Assembly: GCF_000473165.1 (NCBI RefSeq)
Contig: NZ_AXBE01000011.1
Coordinates: 62,001-126,000, forward strand
From: Leisingera aquimarina DSM 24565
GTDB lineage: Bacteria > Pseudomonadota > Alphaproteobacteria > Rhodobacterales > Rhodobacteraceae
Direction: 5' to 3'
Length of the DNA stretch: 64,000 bases
Shown here: positions 32,679 through 42,930 of the stretch, in pieces
How positions within the stretch are numbered: the first letter of the stretch is position 1
Layout: every line of letters begins with the position of its first letter
The notes under the pieces: model-generated
What the model was told of the DNA's origin: nothing
The model's input: only the letters and a program-made list of their open reading frames with translations
Database searches by the model: none
Program-made: the position numbers and the translations under genes

Positions 32679-33280
32679 ATTTCGATTTTTTGCACATGCA
32701 TTCGCTGCGATAGCAAACGGCCGGTTTGTCCGCTCCCCGATTGTCGGCCCCGGCTGCAACGAAAAGCCGGATTGAATTTCGCGCTTCTTAGCGAGTTTGA
32801 AGGACTGCTTTGGTGACATGCGCTGCATTGCGACAACTGGCGCGCTGCAGCGCAAAGAAATGCTGCGTCAGCGAAGCGTAAAAACAGAATGTCGGGAAAG
32901 TCCGCTCTTTTCCTGTTCGTGCTGGATGCAGCGAAGGTCGGCTCTCCTGAAGGTTTTTCGATGTGGGCCGCGGCGCACCGTTGGCCATCATGCGGTGGCG
33001 GCCCGCGTTGACAAACCTCGGAAGGAGGAAGCCGCGGGGGACTTGGATCAGGCTATGGGGAAAGTGCGCGGTCGCTTGGAGCGGCTATTGGGTTTGGGTG
33101 CGGCTGATGGCGTGACTGGCGACCGGTCTGCCCCCTGATAGCGCCGACGGCGCGGAGGGATTGAGGGCAAATGGAGCACGCGCGGTCTGGCCGGTGACGG
33201 CAGGCACAAGTCGGCTTGGCCGGATCTGCAAGGAGCAGCCGCTGGCATTCTGTTAGAGATGATCGGTGGCAACCGATTTA
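32679..33280. other. 600-base stretch without a supported gene
   Basis: Frames such as 32797-33138 have no signal, no domain and no credible start. The sequence lies between an IS110 remnant and the IS91-type element and probably contains decayed DNA and the terminal sequence of the latter. Confidence 0.4.
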
Positions 33281-34480
33281 TCATGCGGCCTGCTCCCTGG
33301 GTGGTGCGCGCGACATCGGGATCTCACCGCGCCGGAAGATCTCGATGATGCGCATGGGGCCGCCGCAGCAGGGGCATGGTTCGCGCAGGGTGAGCGGGAT
33401 GATCTCGGCCTCTGGCTCTGACGCGGCGGCCTGTTCGGGGTGTTGGACGCAAAGCAACGCGCGGATCTTCGTGAGGTTAGCCTTGCGGGTCGAACTGGCC
33501 AGCAGGCCGTAGTGCCGGATGCGGTGGAAACCATCAGGCAGGACATGGATGAGGAACCTGCGGATAAACTCGGGTGTGGCCAGTCGCATGACCTTTTGGC
33601 GGCCGCCTGACTTGATGCGGTAATCCTTCCAGAGGAAGGCAACGGTATCGGCATCGGCGCTGACCAGACGTGCGTTCGAGATCGCCACCCGGTGGGTGTA
33701 ACGGCTGAGATAAGCCAGCACCGCCTCGGGGCCGCCGAAGGGCGGTTTGGCATAGACCACCCATTCGGAATTGCGGAGCGGGGCGAGCCAGGCCGCGAAG
33801 GCGCCGGCCTTTGCCAGCCCTTCGAGATCGCCGAAGAAAACGAGTTTGCCTGTGCGGTACAGGCCCATCAGCCCCTCCAGAAACAGGCGCCGGAACAACC
33901 GTGACAGCACCCGCACATGCAGGAAGAATCCTGGTTTGCAGGCGACCCACTTCATATCGTCGGGCGACAGACCGCCGCCCGGGACGATCATGTGGACGTG
34001 CGGATGGTGGGTTAGCGCCGAGCCCCAGGTGTGCAAGACGCTGGTCATGCCCACGCGCGCGCCCATGCGCTTGGGGTCGGCGGCAATGGTCATCACCGTT
34101 TCCGCGGATGCTTTGAACAGCAGCCCGTAGATCGCCTTCTTGTTCCAATAGGCGATCCGGGCAATCTCGGCTGGCAGCGTGAAGACGACATGGAAGTATT
34201 CTACGGGCAGCAAGTCTCCGGCGCGCGCCTCCATCCAGTAGCGCGCGGCCGGTCCCTGGCACTTCGGGCAGTGCCGGTTCTTGCAGGAATTGTAAGCGAT
34301 GTGCTGATGGCCGCACTTGGTGCAGCCCGCCACATGCCCGCCGAGCGCCTCGGTCCGGCAGGCCTCAATCGCCGACATCACCTTGAGCTGGGACAGGCTG
34401 ACATGCCCCGCATTGGCCTGCCGCCATGCAGGGCCATGGGCGCGAAAGATGTCAGCGATCTCCAGCGTGGGCCGGGCCAC
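33281..34480 (-). CDS. IS91-family transposase (HUH, Y1 type)
   Basis: The 399-residue protein has an N-terminal zinc-binding domain (CTKCGHQHIAYNSCKNRHC), the HUH motif in HHPHVHMIVPGGG and the catalytic Tyr in AYLSRYTHRVAIS. These rolling-circle transposases move single-stranded DNA and can pick up flanking sequence. A C-terminal Cys cluster (PCPCCGGPM) adds a metal site. It is paired with the tyrosine recombinase just upstream. Confidence 0.93.
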   Translation of the reverse strand: MARPTLEIADIFRAHGPAWRQANAGHVSLSQLKVMSAIEACRTEALGGHVAGCTKCGHQHIAYNSCKNRHCPKCQGPAARYWMEARAGDLLPVEYFHVVFTLPAEIARIAYWNKKAIYGLLFKASAETVMTIAADPKRMGARVGMTSVLHTWGSALTHHPHVHMIVPGGGLSPDDMKWVACKPGFFLHVRVLSRLFRRLFLEGLMGLYRTGKLVFFGDLEGLAKAGAFAAWLAPLRNSEWVVYAKPPFGGPEAVLAYLSRYTHRVAISNARLVSADADTVAFLWKDYRIKSGGRQKVMRLATPEFIRRFLIHVLPDGFHRIRHYGLLASSTRKANLTKIRALLCVQHPEQAAASEPEAEIIPLTLREPCPCCGGPMRIIEIFRRGEIPMSRAPPREQAA

Positions 34481-34492
34481 GGCCCCCGGGCG

Positions 34493-35380
34493 TTACTCCA
34501 ACCCTCGTCGCAGGGTCTCGTCCTGAAGCAGCTTGATCTGCTCATAGGGGCTGACCGTGCTGCGGATGGTCTTCGTTGCCACGTGGGCATAGCGCGCCGT
34601 CGTGGTCAGCTTGGCATGTCCGAGCAGAACCTGGATGACCCGGACATCCGTGTTCGCCTCCAGAAGATGCGTCGCGAAGCTGTGGCGGAGCGTGTGCAGC
34701 GTCGCGGCCTTCTTGATTCCTGCCATGTGCTTGGCCGAAGTGAACGCCCGGTTCAACTGTCGCGGCGACAGCGGGTTGATCTTGGGCTTGCCCGGGAACA
34801 GCCAGCCCTCCGGGCGGGACTCGCGCCAATAGTCCCGCAACAGCGCAAGCAGGTTGGGCGACAGCATCGCCTTACGATCCCGCCCGCCCTTTCCATCATC
34901 GACATGGATCAGCATACGATCGCTGTCGATGTCGGTGACCTTGAGATGGCATACCTCGGAGGCGCGCAGACCCGCGCCATAGCTGATGCCGAGGGCCGCG
35001 CGATATTTGAGCCCTGGGCCGGGAACGGCGGCCAGCAGGTCGGCCACCTCCTCGACGCTGAGGACTATGGGCAATTTGCGGGGCTTGCGATGAAACTGCA
35101 TGAAACGCTTCATCTCCTCGCGCCCACAAGTGACGCCGAAAAAGAACCGCAGGGAAATGATGCGCACGTTGAACGTGCTGGCCGACACCCCGTCCTCGGT
35201 CATCTTGAGCTGATACGAGCGCAATTCCTCAGGCGTCGCCGTATCCGGAGGCCGCCCGAGGAACGCGGCGAAATGCTTCACATTGCGGATATGGGCTTTC
35301 TGGGTCTTCTCGGCCAAACCCCGAATGTTCATATCCTCGATCATCCGCTGGCGCAGCGGGGTGGCTTTCTCCTCCTCCAT
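34493..35380 (-). CDS. Tyrosine recombinase of the IS91-type element
   Basis: The 295-residue product starts MEEEKATPLRQRMIEDMN (start 35380 behind AGGAGG). An N-terminal SAM-like core-binding domain is followed by a catalytic domain with Arg in GAGLRASEVCHL, HTLRHSFATHLL, LLGHAKLTTTARYAHV with the nucleophile Tyr. All five catalytic residues are seen. Probably resolves or integrates element intermediates. Confidence 0.9.
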   Translation of the reverse strand: MEEEKATPLRQRMIEDMNIRGLAEKTQKAHIRNVKHFAAFLGRPPDTATPEELRSYQLKMTEDGVSASTFNVRIISLRFFFGVTCGREEMKRFMQFHRKPRKLPIVLSVEEVADLLAAVPGPGLKYRAALGISYGAGLRASEVCHLKVTDIDSDRMLIHVDDGKGGRDRKAMLSPNLLALLRDYWRESRPEGWLFPGKPKINPLSPRQLNRAFTSAKHMAGIKKAATLHTLRHSFATHLLEANTDVRVIQVLLGHAKLTTTARYAHVATKTIRSTVSPYEQIKLLQDETLRRGLE

Positions 35381-35816
35381 GGGAACCTCCTGTCTGACGG
35401 TGGGAAAGACCCCAATCGTCAGCCCGGAAAGGCCAGCCACAAAGAAAAACGACGAAATGCACACCAACGCTACAACCGGGTGCCAATGCCGCGGAGCGGC
35501 TTAGTCCTTCCAAACCTTAGCCGAAGAACAACCGTGGCCGCCAAGCGGCTCGCGCGGGCCTCGCTTCGCTACGCGAAGGCTCCGCTCAGCCCGCGCTACC
35601 GGCGGAAATTACACCAACCGTTGGGACACTGCTCCAATTCGCATGCCATCCGGCCGGCAAACTGAACACATTCCCAGGTGCCGCTGCGCGTCAGCCTCCT
35701 CGGAGAAATCCGTTCCGCAGTTGGACTCAATCGTGGCGGAACCAATTTTTTTCAGGGGCGACGGTCACCCCGGCCTCTGGGGGGGTGATTTACGCCAGCG
35801 CATCAATATCCACTGT

Positions 35817-35841
35817 TGACACGAATTTGATATTCATGTCA
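35817..35841. promoter_or_regulatory. Inverted repeat upstream of the 35920 gene
   Basis: TGACACGAA (35817-35825) and TTCATGTCA (35833-35841) form 9-base arms with one mismatch around 7 bases, including a TTGACA at 35816. It lies 79 bases before the next start and could be an operator; no matching -10 was found. Confidence 0.4.
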
Positions 35842-35919
35842 CACAGCGAATGCGGGACGCCATGGCTTCTCGTCAGACAATCATCTTGCTAGGAAGTCGT
35901 CGCCAACAGGGGACGACAC

Positions 35920-36300
35920 ATGCCGATAGAACGTTACAAATCCTTGGTCACGATCGCTGGCGTTTGCAGCTGGAAGAAAGCGGGACAGGTTTTTCAAGTT
36001 CGGTATGACCTGGTAAAACCAGGGGTGAACAGCGGTGCTCCGGCGTACAATTGTATCTACATTGTGGACGGTCAGGAGCACGTTCTGGTCCCGTCTAATG
36101 CCAGGCCAAGCGGCTTTGTTGAGGAACGTCAGATCAACCTCTGGCCCGGTATCCTCAAAAAGCACCACCTGGAATACGGCGACGGTTCAATGCTGGTCTT
36201 CAACCCGGAGGATCAAACCATTTCTACTTGGATGGTCGGCTCTGACGGCAAGGCTGAACTCAGCACAACCGGCGAAAACAGAACAGCGGCGGAAAGCTAG
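35920..36300 (+). CDS. Hypothetical protein, 126 residues
   Basis: It starts MPIERYKSLVTIAGVCSW. The protein is soluble, beta-rich in appearance (NCIYIVDGQEHVLVPS, ISTWMVGSDGKAEL) with two Cys. No family is recognised. GGGGACGACAC lies before the ATG. It stands alone between the IS91-type element and the conjugation genes. Confidence 0.55.
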   Translation: MPIERYKSLVTIAGVCSWKKAGQVFQVRYDLVKPGVNSGAPAYNCIYIVDGQEHVLVPSNARPSGFVEERQINLWPGILKKHHLEYGDGSMLVFNPEDQTISTWMVGSDGKAELSTTGENRTAAES

Positions 36301-36726
36301 CCACGGCGCGGTGCGGCCGCGGCTTCCTGCACCTGACGCTGAAAGAAAGCACCAAATTAGTGCCGCAACTTCCCCGCCGGAAAAGTCTGCGCGGCGCATG
36401 GGCGTGTGCATGTCCGGGCATGCGTCGAGTTTCCCAGGTATCACGAACATTCTGAATTTCGCCTGCAATGGGCGAGATCCCGCGGTGTCGGACCCGCGGG
36501 TTATTTCTGTGCATCTGAAACGAAGAAAGGAACAAGGGATTTGACCCTGCGCAAAGCTGGGAACCGGCGCTGGCCAAAGGCGTGGAGACCGCTGTCTGCC
36601 GGTAATACTGCATCAGCCAGCCACACGCATAGGGGCGGAATTCAGGTCAGGCAGGCAGACTTTTTTAGCGTAAGCGGGCTTTTGGTAAAACGACGAAACA
36701 CTCCAAAGAACAGAAAGGAAGGCGGC
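36301..36726. other. Stretch between two small genes
   Basis: No supported frame of its own. The region could contain transfer-origin or replication sequences of the mobile backbone, but no characteristic repeats or nick site were recognised. Confidence 0.4.
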
Positions 36727-36909
36727 ATGACCACCATCTGCCAATGGTTCTACCTGGCTGGATACGGCGGATGGATCATGCCTCGCTTCCTGCGCAGTCT
36801 GACTGCGCGTTCTGAGTTTCATCGGGCGTGGGTGACCGGCCGTCTTGGTTTCTTCGAGGAAGGCGGCGTGAGGTTCGGTCCAGCCAGCCCCTACTATCCG
36901 CCCGGCTGA
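36727..36909 (+). CDS. 60-residue hypothetical protein
   Basis: Start 36727 (MTTICQWFYLAGYGG) has GGAAGGCGGC just before it. The protein is aromatic- and Arg-rich. The longer frame from 36406 has no ribosome site. No family is recognised; it precedes the coupling-protein gene. Confidence 0.45.
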   Translation: MTTICQWFYLAGYGGWIMPRFLRSLTARSEFHRAWVTGRLGFFEEGGVRFGPASPYYPPG

Positions 36910-37071
36910 CCACAGCGATTTTCTCAGTGAATGAAAACAGCGCGGCCCAGGAGACATCCGGGCCGCGGCACCCCGGCTATTGCCGTTCGGAAACAACAAC
37001 TAGCGAAGTGCCGCGGGTATCCCGAGCTGTTGTCGGACTGCTCGCGTTGCAAAAGGAACGAGGGATTCGTC

Positions 37072-39432
37072 ATGCGCAACAAAGGACATACCCAGCTTGT
37101 CAGAGGCGGCCAGACGACACAACACTGGACCCGCATGGCAACTCAGGTGTTCAAGTACAGCACCTCGGTAGCTGCTGCAGCGTTCACCATCACGTTTCTG
37201 GTCCTGGTCGCTCAGAACTACGAAATAGATAAGGTGCGCCTCACCGGTATCTACTGGATCGCGGAATTCAACGTTGAACAGCGGGGCACCGAACTCCGCG
37301 AACTCAACTATGTGGATCTCGACGGCAGGCGCGTGAAGCGTACTGCTGGACAGATCTATGCAGACCGCGGCATGCGCGCGACCTATAACCTCTACACTGC
37401 CAATGCCTGGCGCTACCTCTACTTCTCTCTTCTGCCCGCCGCCGTGGCGTTCGCCTTCACCTTCGCGGTCTTCGCCATGGTCGGCCGGTCGCTGAAAGAG
37501 GAAGAACATATCCGGGGTGCACGCCTGGTAACGGCCAAGGAACTGAAAGCCTGGTCAAAGCGGAAATGGCGCGAATATGAGAAACGCTTTGGAAAGGGCA
37601 CCAAGAAAGGCCCCCGCTACACCCTGGCCGGGATCGAGTTTCCGCCCAATGCTGTAGAGGCGCAGATCGGCATCACCGGCACCGTCGGCACCGGCAAGTC
37701 GAACCTCATGCACGAGCTGCTGAACACCATCCGGGCCGCTGACGGCAGGGCCATCATCTATGACAAGATGGGCGGCCTGCTCCGCGACCACTACGACCCG
37801 GAAAAAGACATCATCCTCAACCCCTTCGATGAACGCTCCGTGGGCTGGTCGCCTTTCAATGAGGTGGCTTCACTGGAGGGCTTCGCGCAGATCGCCGAGG
37901 TGATGATCCCGGATCAGCAAGGCGCCATGGATAGTTTCTGGACGCAATCCGCCCGGCTGGTCTTCCAGTACACCGCCCGCGAGCTGGCAAAGGCCGGAAA
38001 GACCACCAACGCAGATCTTCGCAAGGCTATCATGAACATACCTTCCGAGGAGCTGGGCAAGCTGGTGGCTTCGACACCGGGCGCTCACTTCTTCGGGGAG
38101 CATGTTGCGAAAACCTCCGGCTCGATCCGCGCCAACATGATCACCGAGCTGCGGTTTCTGGAATATCTGCGCGATGACGCCGAACCATTCTCGATCCGCG
38201 ATTGGGTTGTGAATGACCGGCCCGGCTTTGTGTTCCTGACCGGCGATGCGGAAAAGTCGGCCGCGACACGCAACATCATCTCGACTGTCTTTGAGGTGGC
38301 AGCCAACGCGCTGATGACAACCGAGGAAAGCCGCGACCCCAAGGTCTGGTTCTTCCTGGATGAGGTGCCGACCCTCAACAAGATGCCCTTCCTTCCCAAG
38401 AGCCTTGCGGAGATCCGGCAGTTCGGCGGCGCCTTTGTCGTCGCCTACCAGGTGTTTTCCCAGCTGGAAGATATCTACGGCGACAAGGCCGCGGAGACGA
38501 TTTCCGGCGTTTTGAACAACCGGGTTGTCTTCAACACGCCCGATTACAATACCGCGCAGCGCTCCTCCCGGTCTCTTGGCGAAGAGGATGTGATCGAGCA
38601 GCAGGAAAACATCACGTTGGGCGCGCATGACACCCGCGACGGCGTGGGCATTGTCGGCCGCCGTACCCAGCGCGCGATTGTCACCCCGGCAGAGATCCAA
38701 TCCCTGCCCCAATTCGTAGCTTATTTCCGTCCGGCCTATGACGCCCCGACCGCCAGGGTGCGTTTTGAACCTGTGCCGACAACGGCCACTGCGGAAAAGT
38801 TCATCCCCTACAAAGGCAACGGCTTTGACTCCGGCGGAATGCAGGTTGCCGCGTTAAATGTCGAGATTGAAGAGGGTGAGACCGCGGAAGAGGGTTTCGC
38901 CGCCCTGAAACCCGAAGAACAGAAAGCGGAGTTTTTCCGGTTCCTGGACCGTGTACGCCCCGAAGGCGCAGCGAAGATCGAGGATCCCGCCAAGATCTCA
39001 GAACGGGACTGGTACTGGCAGCACTTTGCCACCGCCCGGGTGCGCGGCCGCGATGTGAAAGAGATCGCTCCGCCTGACCCTTATGCGGGCTTCGCAGGCA
39101 ACGGCAGGGCCAAGGCCCGCGAAACTGCCGCGCTCCCCTACCCCGGCACCACGCCGGCACAGGATGACCAGGAGTCTGCAGCCGCCGCGCCAGCGAAAGA
39201 GCCTGCGCCAGAGGATCCGGCTCAAGTAGCAGAAAAGCCTGCGGACGGAGACGCGACGGCCGAAACCTTCAGCCCTGCCCTGCCACTCTCTGTGCGCGCC
39301 CATCCTTCAGTTGGGCAGATTCAGCCTGACAGGAGAACACCGAAACGGCCGGATCGCCCTCAAGCGGAACCTGCGGGCGATGCCGCAACAGCCTTTCTGA
39401 ACCTTGAAACTGCCTTCGCGGAGGAGTCCTGA
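37072..39432 (+). CDS. traD: Type IV coupling protein (TraD/TrwB-like)
   Basis: The 786-residue protein has two N-terminal helices (about 31-48 and 115-137) flanking a periplasmic loop, then a TrwB-type ATPase with Walker A GTVGTGKS (203-210) and Walker B WFFLDEVPTL. A disordered, Pro/Ala-rich acidic tail of about 150 residues ends it. It links the relaxosome to a type IV secretion channel. Start 37072 follows AAAAGGAACGAGG. It overlaps nothing but is 1 base before the relaxase start (39434), typical for MobF mobilisation units. Confidence 0.9.
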   Translation: MRNKGHTQLVRGGQTTQHWTRMATQVFKYSTSVAAAAFTITFLVLVAQNYEIDKVRLTGIYWIAEFNVEQRGTELRELNYVDLDGRRVKRTAGQIYADRGMRATYNLYTANAWRYLYFSLLPAAVAFAFTFAVFAMVGRSLKEEEHIRGARLVTAKELKAWSKRKWREYEKRFGKGTKKGPRYTLAGIEFPPNAVEAQIGITGTVGTGKSNLMHELLNTIRAADGRAIIYDKMGGLLRDHYDPEKDIILNPFDERSVGWSPFNEVASLEGFAQIAEVMIPDQQGAMDSFWTQSARLVFQYTARELAKAGKTTNADLRKAIMNIPSEELGKLVASTPGAHFFGEHVAKTSGSIRANMITELRFLEYLRDDAEPFSIRDWVVNDRPGFVFLTGDAEKSAATRNIISTVFEVAANALMTTEESRDPKVWFFLDEVPTLNKMPFLPKSLAEIRQFGGAFVVAYQVFSQLEDIYGDKAAETISGVLNNRVVFNTPDYNTAQRSSRSLGEEDVIEQQENITLGAHDTRDGVGIVGRRTQRAIVTPAEIQSLPQFVAYFRPAYDAPTARVRFEPVPTTATAEKFIPYKGNGFDSGGMQVAALNVEIEEGETAEEGFAALKPEEQKAEFFRFLDRVRPEGAAKIEDPAKISERDWYWQHFATARVRGRDVKEIAPPDPYAGFAGNGRAKARETAALPYPGTTPAQDDQESAAAAPAKEPAPEDPAQVAEKPADGDATAETFSPALPLSVRAHPSVGQIQPDRRTPKRPDRPQAEPAGDAATAFLNLETAFAEES

Positions 39433-39433
39433 C

Positions 39434-42400
39434 ATGATGTCGATTTCAAACGTCTCGGCCGGGGCAGCGGCCAGCGGCTACTACAAGCAGGAAGGATATT
39501 ACAAAGCAGGAACCGAGGAAGGCGAAAGGGCCGCGACCTGGTTCGGCAAGGCGGCGGAAGAAAACGGTCTGACCGGCTATGTCGATGACAGGCACTTTGC
39601 GCAGCTGCTCGATGGTGAAGCACCTGACGGAAAGCTGATGGGCCGCTACGTGGACGGCGAGCGCCAGCACCGGCCCGGCCTCGACCTCACCTTTTCCGCG
39701 TCCAAATCGGCCTCAGTTGCCGCTCTGGTGATTGGGGACAAGCGCATTATTGAAGCCCATGACGCCGCGGTGCGCGCGGCTATGATAGTGGTGGAGGAAC
39801 GGTTTATTAAAACGCGCTTCCAGCAAGACGGGGAAATCGTCACGAAAAACGGGGAAGGCATTATTGCCGGGATTTACCGTCACGACACTTCCCGCGCGCT
39901 TGATCCCAATTTGCACAGCCACGCCGTCATTGCCAATATGGTGAAAAACGAAAACGGCGGATATTCAGCAATTCGGAATGAAGCTGTATACAAGAACCAA
40001 AAACTGATCACGGAAATCTACCGCTCCGACTTTGAGAACCGGATGGCCGACCTGGGCATTGCCACGGAACGCGGGAGATTTGGAGAAGTGAATATCTCCG
40101 GAATTTCTCAGGAGGTGACCGAAGCCTTTTCAAAGCGGCGGCAGGAAATTCTGAATGCAATCGACAATAAGGGAATGGATGTTTCGCCGGAAACAGCGAG
40201 CAAAGCGGCATTAGCCACCCGGGCAGCCAAACACAAAAATCTGGACCGGGATGCGCTACGGGAAACCTGGCGTGCGGACGCACTCGCGGCCGGTCTTGGC
40301 CGAGATCAGCTGGACCGTGGCAGGATGGGTCAAGCCGCCCCGCAGCCTGTGGTGCCACTCGATCAGCAGCGCCCGATCGCCCCCCTCGCAGAGCCCAGCC
40401 AGCCGTCCGGGGTGTTCGAGAAGGCCAAGGCCATGCTGTCCAGTGCTGCAGCCGTGGCACGCGTGGAGACTGACCCCAGGCAGGCCGTAAACCGCGCCGT
40501 CGAGCACATCAGCGAACGGGAATCCGCCTACAGCAGGCCAGATCTCACGGTGGCGGCAATGCACTTCGCTTACCGCTCTGACTTCAGGGCAGTGGACGCG
40601 GAAATCAGCCGACAGATCAAGGCAGGCCGGCTGTTTGAAAGCGGTGAGGACGGTCAGATTTTGACCGACAAGGCATCTGTAGATCTGGAACGCTCTATTC
40701 TGGCCACTTGGCGAAAGGCGGAGAAGACCGGCGGCCTCGAACTCCCATCAGAACAAGGGCGCACCGGAGACAGCCTTTTGGCCCGAAGACTGAGCGTTGT
40801 CCGTTCCTTGACCGACGGCCAGCGCGCATCCATCGAAACCTCCCTGACCGGTAAAGGCCGCTACGTCGGAATCCAGGGCTATGCAGGTACCGGTAAGACC
40901 TTCATGCTGGAAAGCACAAAGGAAGCACTAACCCGTATGACACACTATGCTGGTCAGAACGGGTATGAGGTCAAGGGTTATGCTCCGAGCCACCAGGCGG
41001 TGAATGAGCTGACCAAGGTTCTGGGGAGCGCCGAGACCTTGGCAAAGGTGGTCACGGCCGAGCGCCACCACCCGCAGGACGTGGACAACAGCAAGACCAT
41101 CCTGGTTGTCGATGAAGCCTCGATGGTGTCCGCCCAGGACATGCGCAGCTTCATGGACTACGCGGAGCGCACCGGCGCCCCTCGTGTCGTCTTTGTAGGG
41201 GATGTCCAGCAGCTTGATGCGGTTGCCGCCGGTCAGCCCTTCGCACAGATGCAGAAAGCAGGCATGCGCACCGCGGTCATGGATGAGATCCGCCGCCAGC
41301 GGAACGATGATCTGAAGGCAGCGGTCTACCATTCGATCCGTGGAGAAATCACATCGGCCTTTGGTCGGCTGGAGGACAATGTGCTGAAGGTCGATGATCC
41401 CCGCCAGGAAGCTGCAGAAAGGTTCCTCGCTCTCACCCCGGCCGAGCGGCAGGGCACCCGGATCCTCACCCTCACCAACGCGGCCCGCGCGGAAATCAAT
41501 GAGGCAGTGCGCGAAGGCCTCCGGCAGGAAGGCCGCATTGCCTCCGATGAGGTTAAAGTGAACGGCCTGCTGAACCGCCAGCTCACCGAGGCAATGCTTG
41601 CTGACGCCCGCAGCTACGCCCCCGGCGATGTCGTCATGTCCGTGGCGACAAGCAAGGAACACGGCCTGAAAAAGAACGGTCTCTATGTGGTCCAGGAAGT
41701 CGATCACAGGGGCAATAAGCTGACCGTTGAGCATGAGGAAACCGGTGCCCGGACCACCCTGCCTCTGGCTGCGAAATTCAATCAGCGGGAGCTTGGAAAG
41801 GCACTCGTGGCCTATGAGCGCGAGGCCCGTGGCATGGCTGAAGGCGACCAGGTGCGGTTCCGGATCACAGACCCGGAAAACGGCATCAAGAACGGTTTGC
41901 GGGCTGAAATCAAATCAACAAAGGGGGGAGTCATTGAGGCCGAGACGCAGGAAGGATCGCGCATCACCATTCCTGCTGACAGCCTCGCCGCCCGTGGCCT
42001 GGAACACGACTACGCCGCCACCGCGCACGCGGTTCAGGGGGAGTCTGTGGATCGCGTAATTGTGGCTATGCGCTCCACCGAACGGCTCGCAACCCAGAAG
42101 AGTTTCTACGTTGAAATCAGCCGGGCGCGCGATGAAGCAATGCTGCTGACAGAGGATCCGGAAAGGCTTTCCAAGACCATCGAGAAGGAGACCGGCATCC
42201 GCCAGACCGCTCTTGATGCCTGGCTGGATGGCCGCCTCGCAGGCGCACGCTCCCTGCAGCCGGAGGAGGCGAAAGCCCGCGAAGAACCACAAGAGAAGCC
42301 TGAGGCAGTGAAGGAAAAAGAAACCAAGGACAAAGAGCCGGAGACCCCTACCCTGCCCGGTCTCTTCGACGAGAAAATTAAAGAAGTTGAAAAGCAGGCA

Positions 42401-42439
42401 GAAATCCTCCTGCAGCGAGATAAGGAAATTGAACGATGA
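39434..42439 (+). CDS. MobF relaxase-helicase (TraI/TrwC-like)
   Basis: The 1001-residue protein has the MobF N-terminus: tyrosines in SGY16YKQEGY22YK and the 3H metal site (His150, His161, His163 in YRHD and LHSHAVIANM). A RecD-type helicase follows with Walker A GYAGTGKT (about 482-489) and Walker B VVDEASMVS. A charged Glu/Lys tail of about 60 residues ends it. It nicks at oriT and unwinds DNA during conjugation. Start 39434 lies 10 bases after GGAGG. Confidence 0.93.
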   Translation: MMSISNVSAGAAASGYYKQEGYYKAGTEEGERAATWFGKAAEENGLTGYVDDRHFAQLLDGEAPDGKLMGRYVDGERQHRPGLDLTFSASKSASVAALVIGDKRIIEAHDAAVRAAMIVVEERFIKTRFQQDGEIVTKNGEGIIAGIYRHDTSRALDPNLHSHAVIANMVKNENGGYSAIRNEAVYKNQKLITEIYRSDFENRMADLGIATERGRFGEVNISGISQEVTEAFSKRRQEILNAIDNKGMDVSPETASKAALATRAAKHKNLDRDALRETWRADALAAGLGRDQLDRGRMGQAAPQPVVPLDQQRPIAPLAEPSQPSGVFEKAKAMLSSAAAVARVETDPRQAVNRAVEHISERESAYSRPDLTVAAMHFAYRSDFRAVDAEISRQIKAGRLFESGEDGQILTDKASVDLERSILATWRKAEKTGGLELPSEQGRTGDSLLARRLSVVRSLTDGQRASIETSLTGKGRYVGIQGYAGTGKTFMLESTKEALTRMTHYAGQNGYEVKGYAPSHQAVNELTKVLGSAETLAKVVTAERHHPQDVDNSKTILVVDEASMVSAQDMRSFMDYAERTGAPRVVFVGDVQQLDAVAAGQPFAQMQKAGMRTAVMDEIRRQRNDDLKAAVYHSIRGEITSAFGRLEDNVLKVDDPRQEAAERFLALTPAERQGTRILTLTNAARAEINEAVREGLRQEGRIASDEVKVNGLLNRQLTEAMLADARSYAPGDVVMSVATSKEHGLKKNGLYVVQEVDHRGNKLTVEHEETGARTTLPLAAKFNQRELGKALVAYEREARGMAEGDQVRFRITDPENGIKNGLRAEIKSTKGGVIEAETQEGSRITIPADSLAARGLEHDYAATAHAVQGESVDRVIVAMRSTERLATQKSFYVEISRARDEAMLLTEDPERLSKTIEKETGIRQTALDAWLDGRLAGARSLQPEEAKAREEPQEKPEAVKEKETKDKEPETPTLPGLFDEKIKEVEKQAEILLQRDKEIER

Positions 42440-42930
42440 GCGAGACACAGCCACAGAACCTTCGTGTCCGGCTTGGCCCAGTTGCCAGCGCCCTGATTGA
42501 AGGCAGCACTGACAACCGGCAAGAGGCTCTGGACCAGGCTATTTTGGACCTTCAGGAAAGGGCCGTCAGAGACGTTAAGGACAGCGCTGGTCAAGCTCTC
42601 TGCCCCGAACATCTGCAGGGTCTGGAAAGCCGGATCGAGGAACAGGGAGAACTCCTCTCGGCGCTGCGGTTTTCAGTAATGAAAGAGATGCAGATGATCC
42701 GTTTGCTCATCGCCTCCCTTATGTCGAAGTCCGACACCAGCCAGCAACAGCTCCTCGCATTTGCTACCGAAGCGGTGGAGGCGTTGCGGCGTGACACCAG
42801 CCTAGTCCTGGAAAAAGAGCACGCAAACCTTGCCAGTCAGGAGGCCGCATTCCAGGATGCGATCCGGCGCGATATGCAGCTGGGCGGCGACGGCTTGGAG
42901 CGCGAGGCAGAGGTGGAGATCGAGCGATGA
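42436..42930 (+). CDS. Small protein downstream of the relaxase
   Basis: The 164-residue, acidic and mainly helical protein starts MSETQPQNLRVRLGPVASAL. The first 45 residues resemble ribbon-helix-helix DNA-binding accessory proteins (LRVRLGP, EALDQAI), the rest is coiled coil (EHLQGLESRIEEQGELLSAL). It overlaps the relaxase by 4 bases. Probably a relaxosome accessory protein; inference from position and composition. Confidence 0.65.
   Translation: MSETQPQNLRVRLGPVASALIEGSTDNRQEALDQAILDLQERAVRDVKDSAGQALCPEHLQGLESRIEEQGELLSALRFSVMKEMQMIRLLIASLMSKSDTSQQQLLAFATEAVEALRRDTSLVLEKEHANLASQEAAFQDAIRRDMQLGGDGLEREAEVEIER

Larger units (their letters stand above)
33281..35660 (-). mobile_element. IS91-type element with accessory tyrosine recombinase
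   Basis: Transposase and recombinase lie 12 bases apart on the minus strand, an arrangement known for IS91 relatives in alphaproteobacteria. IS91 has no inverted repeats, so the limits are estimates; the GC-rich segment 35500-35620 with a CTTCGC/GCGAAG stem may hold one terminus. Confidence 0.7.

Noticed and set aside
32797..33138. 113-codon frame before the IS91-type element
   Set aside because: Odd composition, no signal or domain; a weak resemblance of its end to small stress proteins was not convincing.
34031..35665. Plus-strand open frame of 544 codons
   Set aside because: Antisense to the IS91 transposase and recombinase genes, both with clear catalytic motifs.
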